Assembly (NCBI GenBank): GCA_022605955.1
Contig: JAKCOZ010000007.1
Location: forward strand, 12,095,501 to 12,159,500
DNA length: 64,000 nucleotides
Direction: 5' to 3'
From: Rallus limicola
Taxonomy: Eukaryota; Chordata; Aves; Gruiformes; Rallidae
Both the position numbers and the translations under genes were made by a program. The notes under the pieces are model-generated. The model was not told the DNA's origin and ran no database searches. It saw only the letters and a list, made by a program, of their open reading frames with translations. Of this stretch, positions 63,901 to 64,000 are shown piece after piece (within the stretch, counting starts at the first letter, position 1; every line of letters begins with the position of its first letter).

Positions 63901-64000
63901 GCAACTCTATTAATGTAAGTGCAAAAATAGCTACGCCATTGCTTTTTCAGCTGGAACAACTTCTCAGTCAAATACAGTGACATTTGTGAAGGAATTTTAC
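57950..64000 (+). other. Probable first intron, to window edge
   Basis: From the donor at 57944 the composition falls back to AT-rich over about 300 bases and stays so. I find no coding exon. One exon-like segment is at 60119-60195 (listed separately). Open frames of up to 141 codons at 61.8-62.2 kb are unrecognised and overlap frames on the other strand. No LINE or LTR copy is recognisable here, in contrast to the left part of the window. Confidence 0.5.
60119..60195 (+). other. Exon-like segment, possible second exon
   Basis: The 77 bases are bordered on the left by a pyrimidine-containing acceptor (gttttcactctgttacag) and on the right by a consensus donor (GGAAG|GTAAGA, GT at 60196). The segment has no ATG. 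One frame, starting at its second base, is open throughout (AKGTSFHRVQQKKR at its start); the other two have stops. With no ATG before it, it would most simply be another untranslated exon. Chance pairs of AG and GTAAG sites occur in introns, so this remains a prediction. Confidence 0.35.

Noticed and set aside
57600..64000. Naming the gene that starts at the CpG island
   Set aside because: Only untranslated sequence is inside the window, so any gene name would be a guess.
1..64000. CRISPR arrays, bacterial operons, prophage, tRNA or rRNA genes
   Set aside because: No regularly spaced repeats, Shine-Dalgarno-led gene strings or structural RNA signatures were seen. The LINE, LTR and CpG-island content shows vertebrate nuclear DNA.

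Overview
The window looks like bird nuclear DNA. The evidence is several 5'-truncated CR1 LINE retrotransposons, most ending in the avian-type ATTCTATG octamer tail, together with long terminal repeats (LTRs) of a family I recognise from neoavian genomes (from memory, not searched). The background is AT-rich, single-copy and gene-poor. There are no bacterial-type operons, no CRISPR array, and no tRNA or rRNA gene that I can see.

Layout. From 1 to about 55.9 kb lies an AT-rich, gene-desert-like stretch in which I find no convincing protein-coding exon. It is punctuated by mobile-element relics: CR1 copies at 0.13-1.04 kb (+), 20.37-21.14 kb (-), 21.83-21.97 kb (+), 24.1-24.58 kb (+, two abutting 3' ends), 32.6-32.8 kb (+) and 35.7-35.8 kb (+); an older, heavily decayed CR1/L2-clade LINE at about 13.9-15.5 kb with recognisable endonuclease and reverse-transcriptase motifs; a likely solo LTR at 23.23-24.03 kb; a probable LTR tail at 21.14-21.4 kb; and two copies of one minus-strand LTR family at 36.06-36.56 kb (old) and 41.7-42.77 kb (better preserved). 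A 371-codon frame with a single internal stop at 16.05-17.16 kb remains unexplained.

From about 55.93 to 58.24 kb the composition switches to a strong CpG island. Its right-hand part carries what looks like a non-coding first exon of a plus-strand gene. It holds three short upstream ORFs, one in a near-perfect Kozak context, and then a strong splice donor at 57944. The rest of the window (58.2-64 kb) reads as the start of a long first intron, with one exon-like 77-base segment at 60119-60195. The gene's coding exons lie beyond the right edge, so I cannot name the gene.

How the parts fit. The likely functional unit is the CpG-island promoter with its uORF-containing leader. The upstream 56 kb would be its distal flank, possibly holding enhancers, and is otherwise a record of LINE and LTR insertions. 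I found no clear new multi-gene system. The most interesting leftovers are the uORF-rich leader, the exon-like segment in intron 1, the nearly open frame at 16-17 kb, and a repeat- and hairpin-rich LTR.
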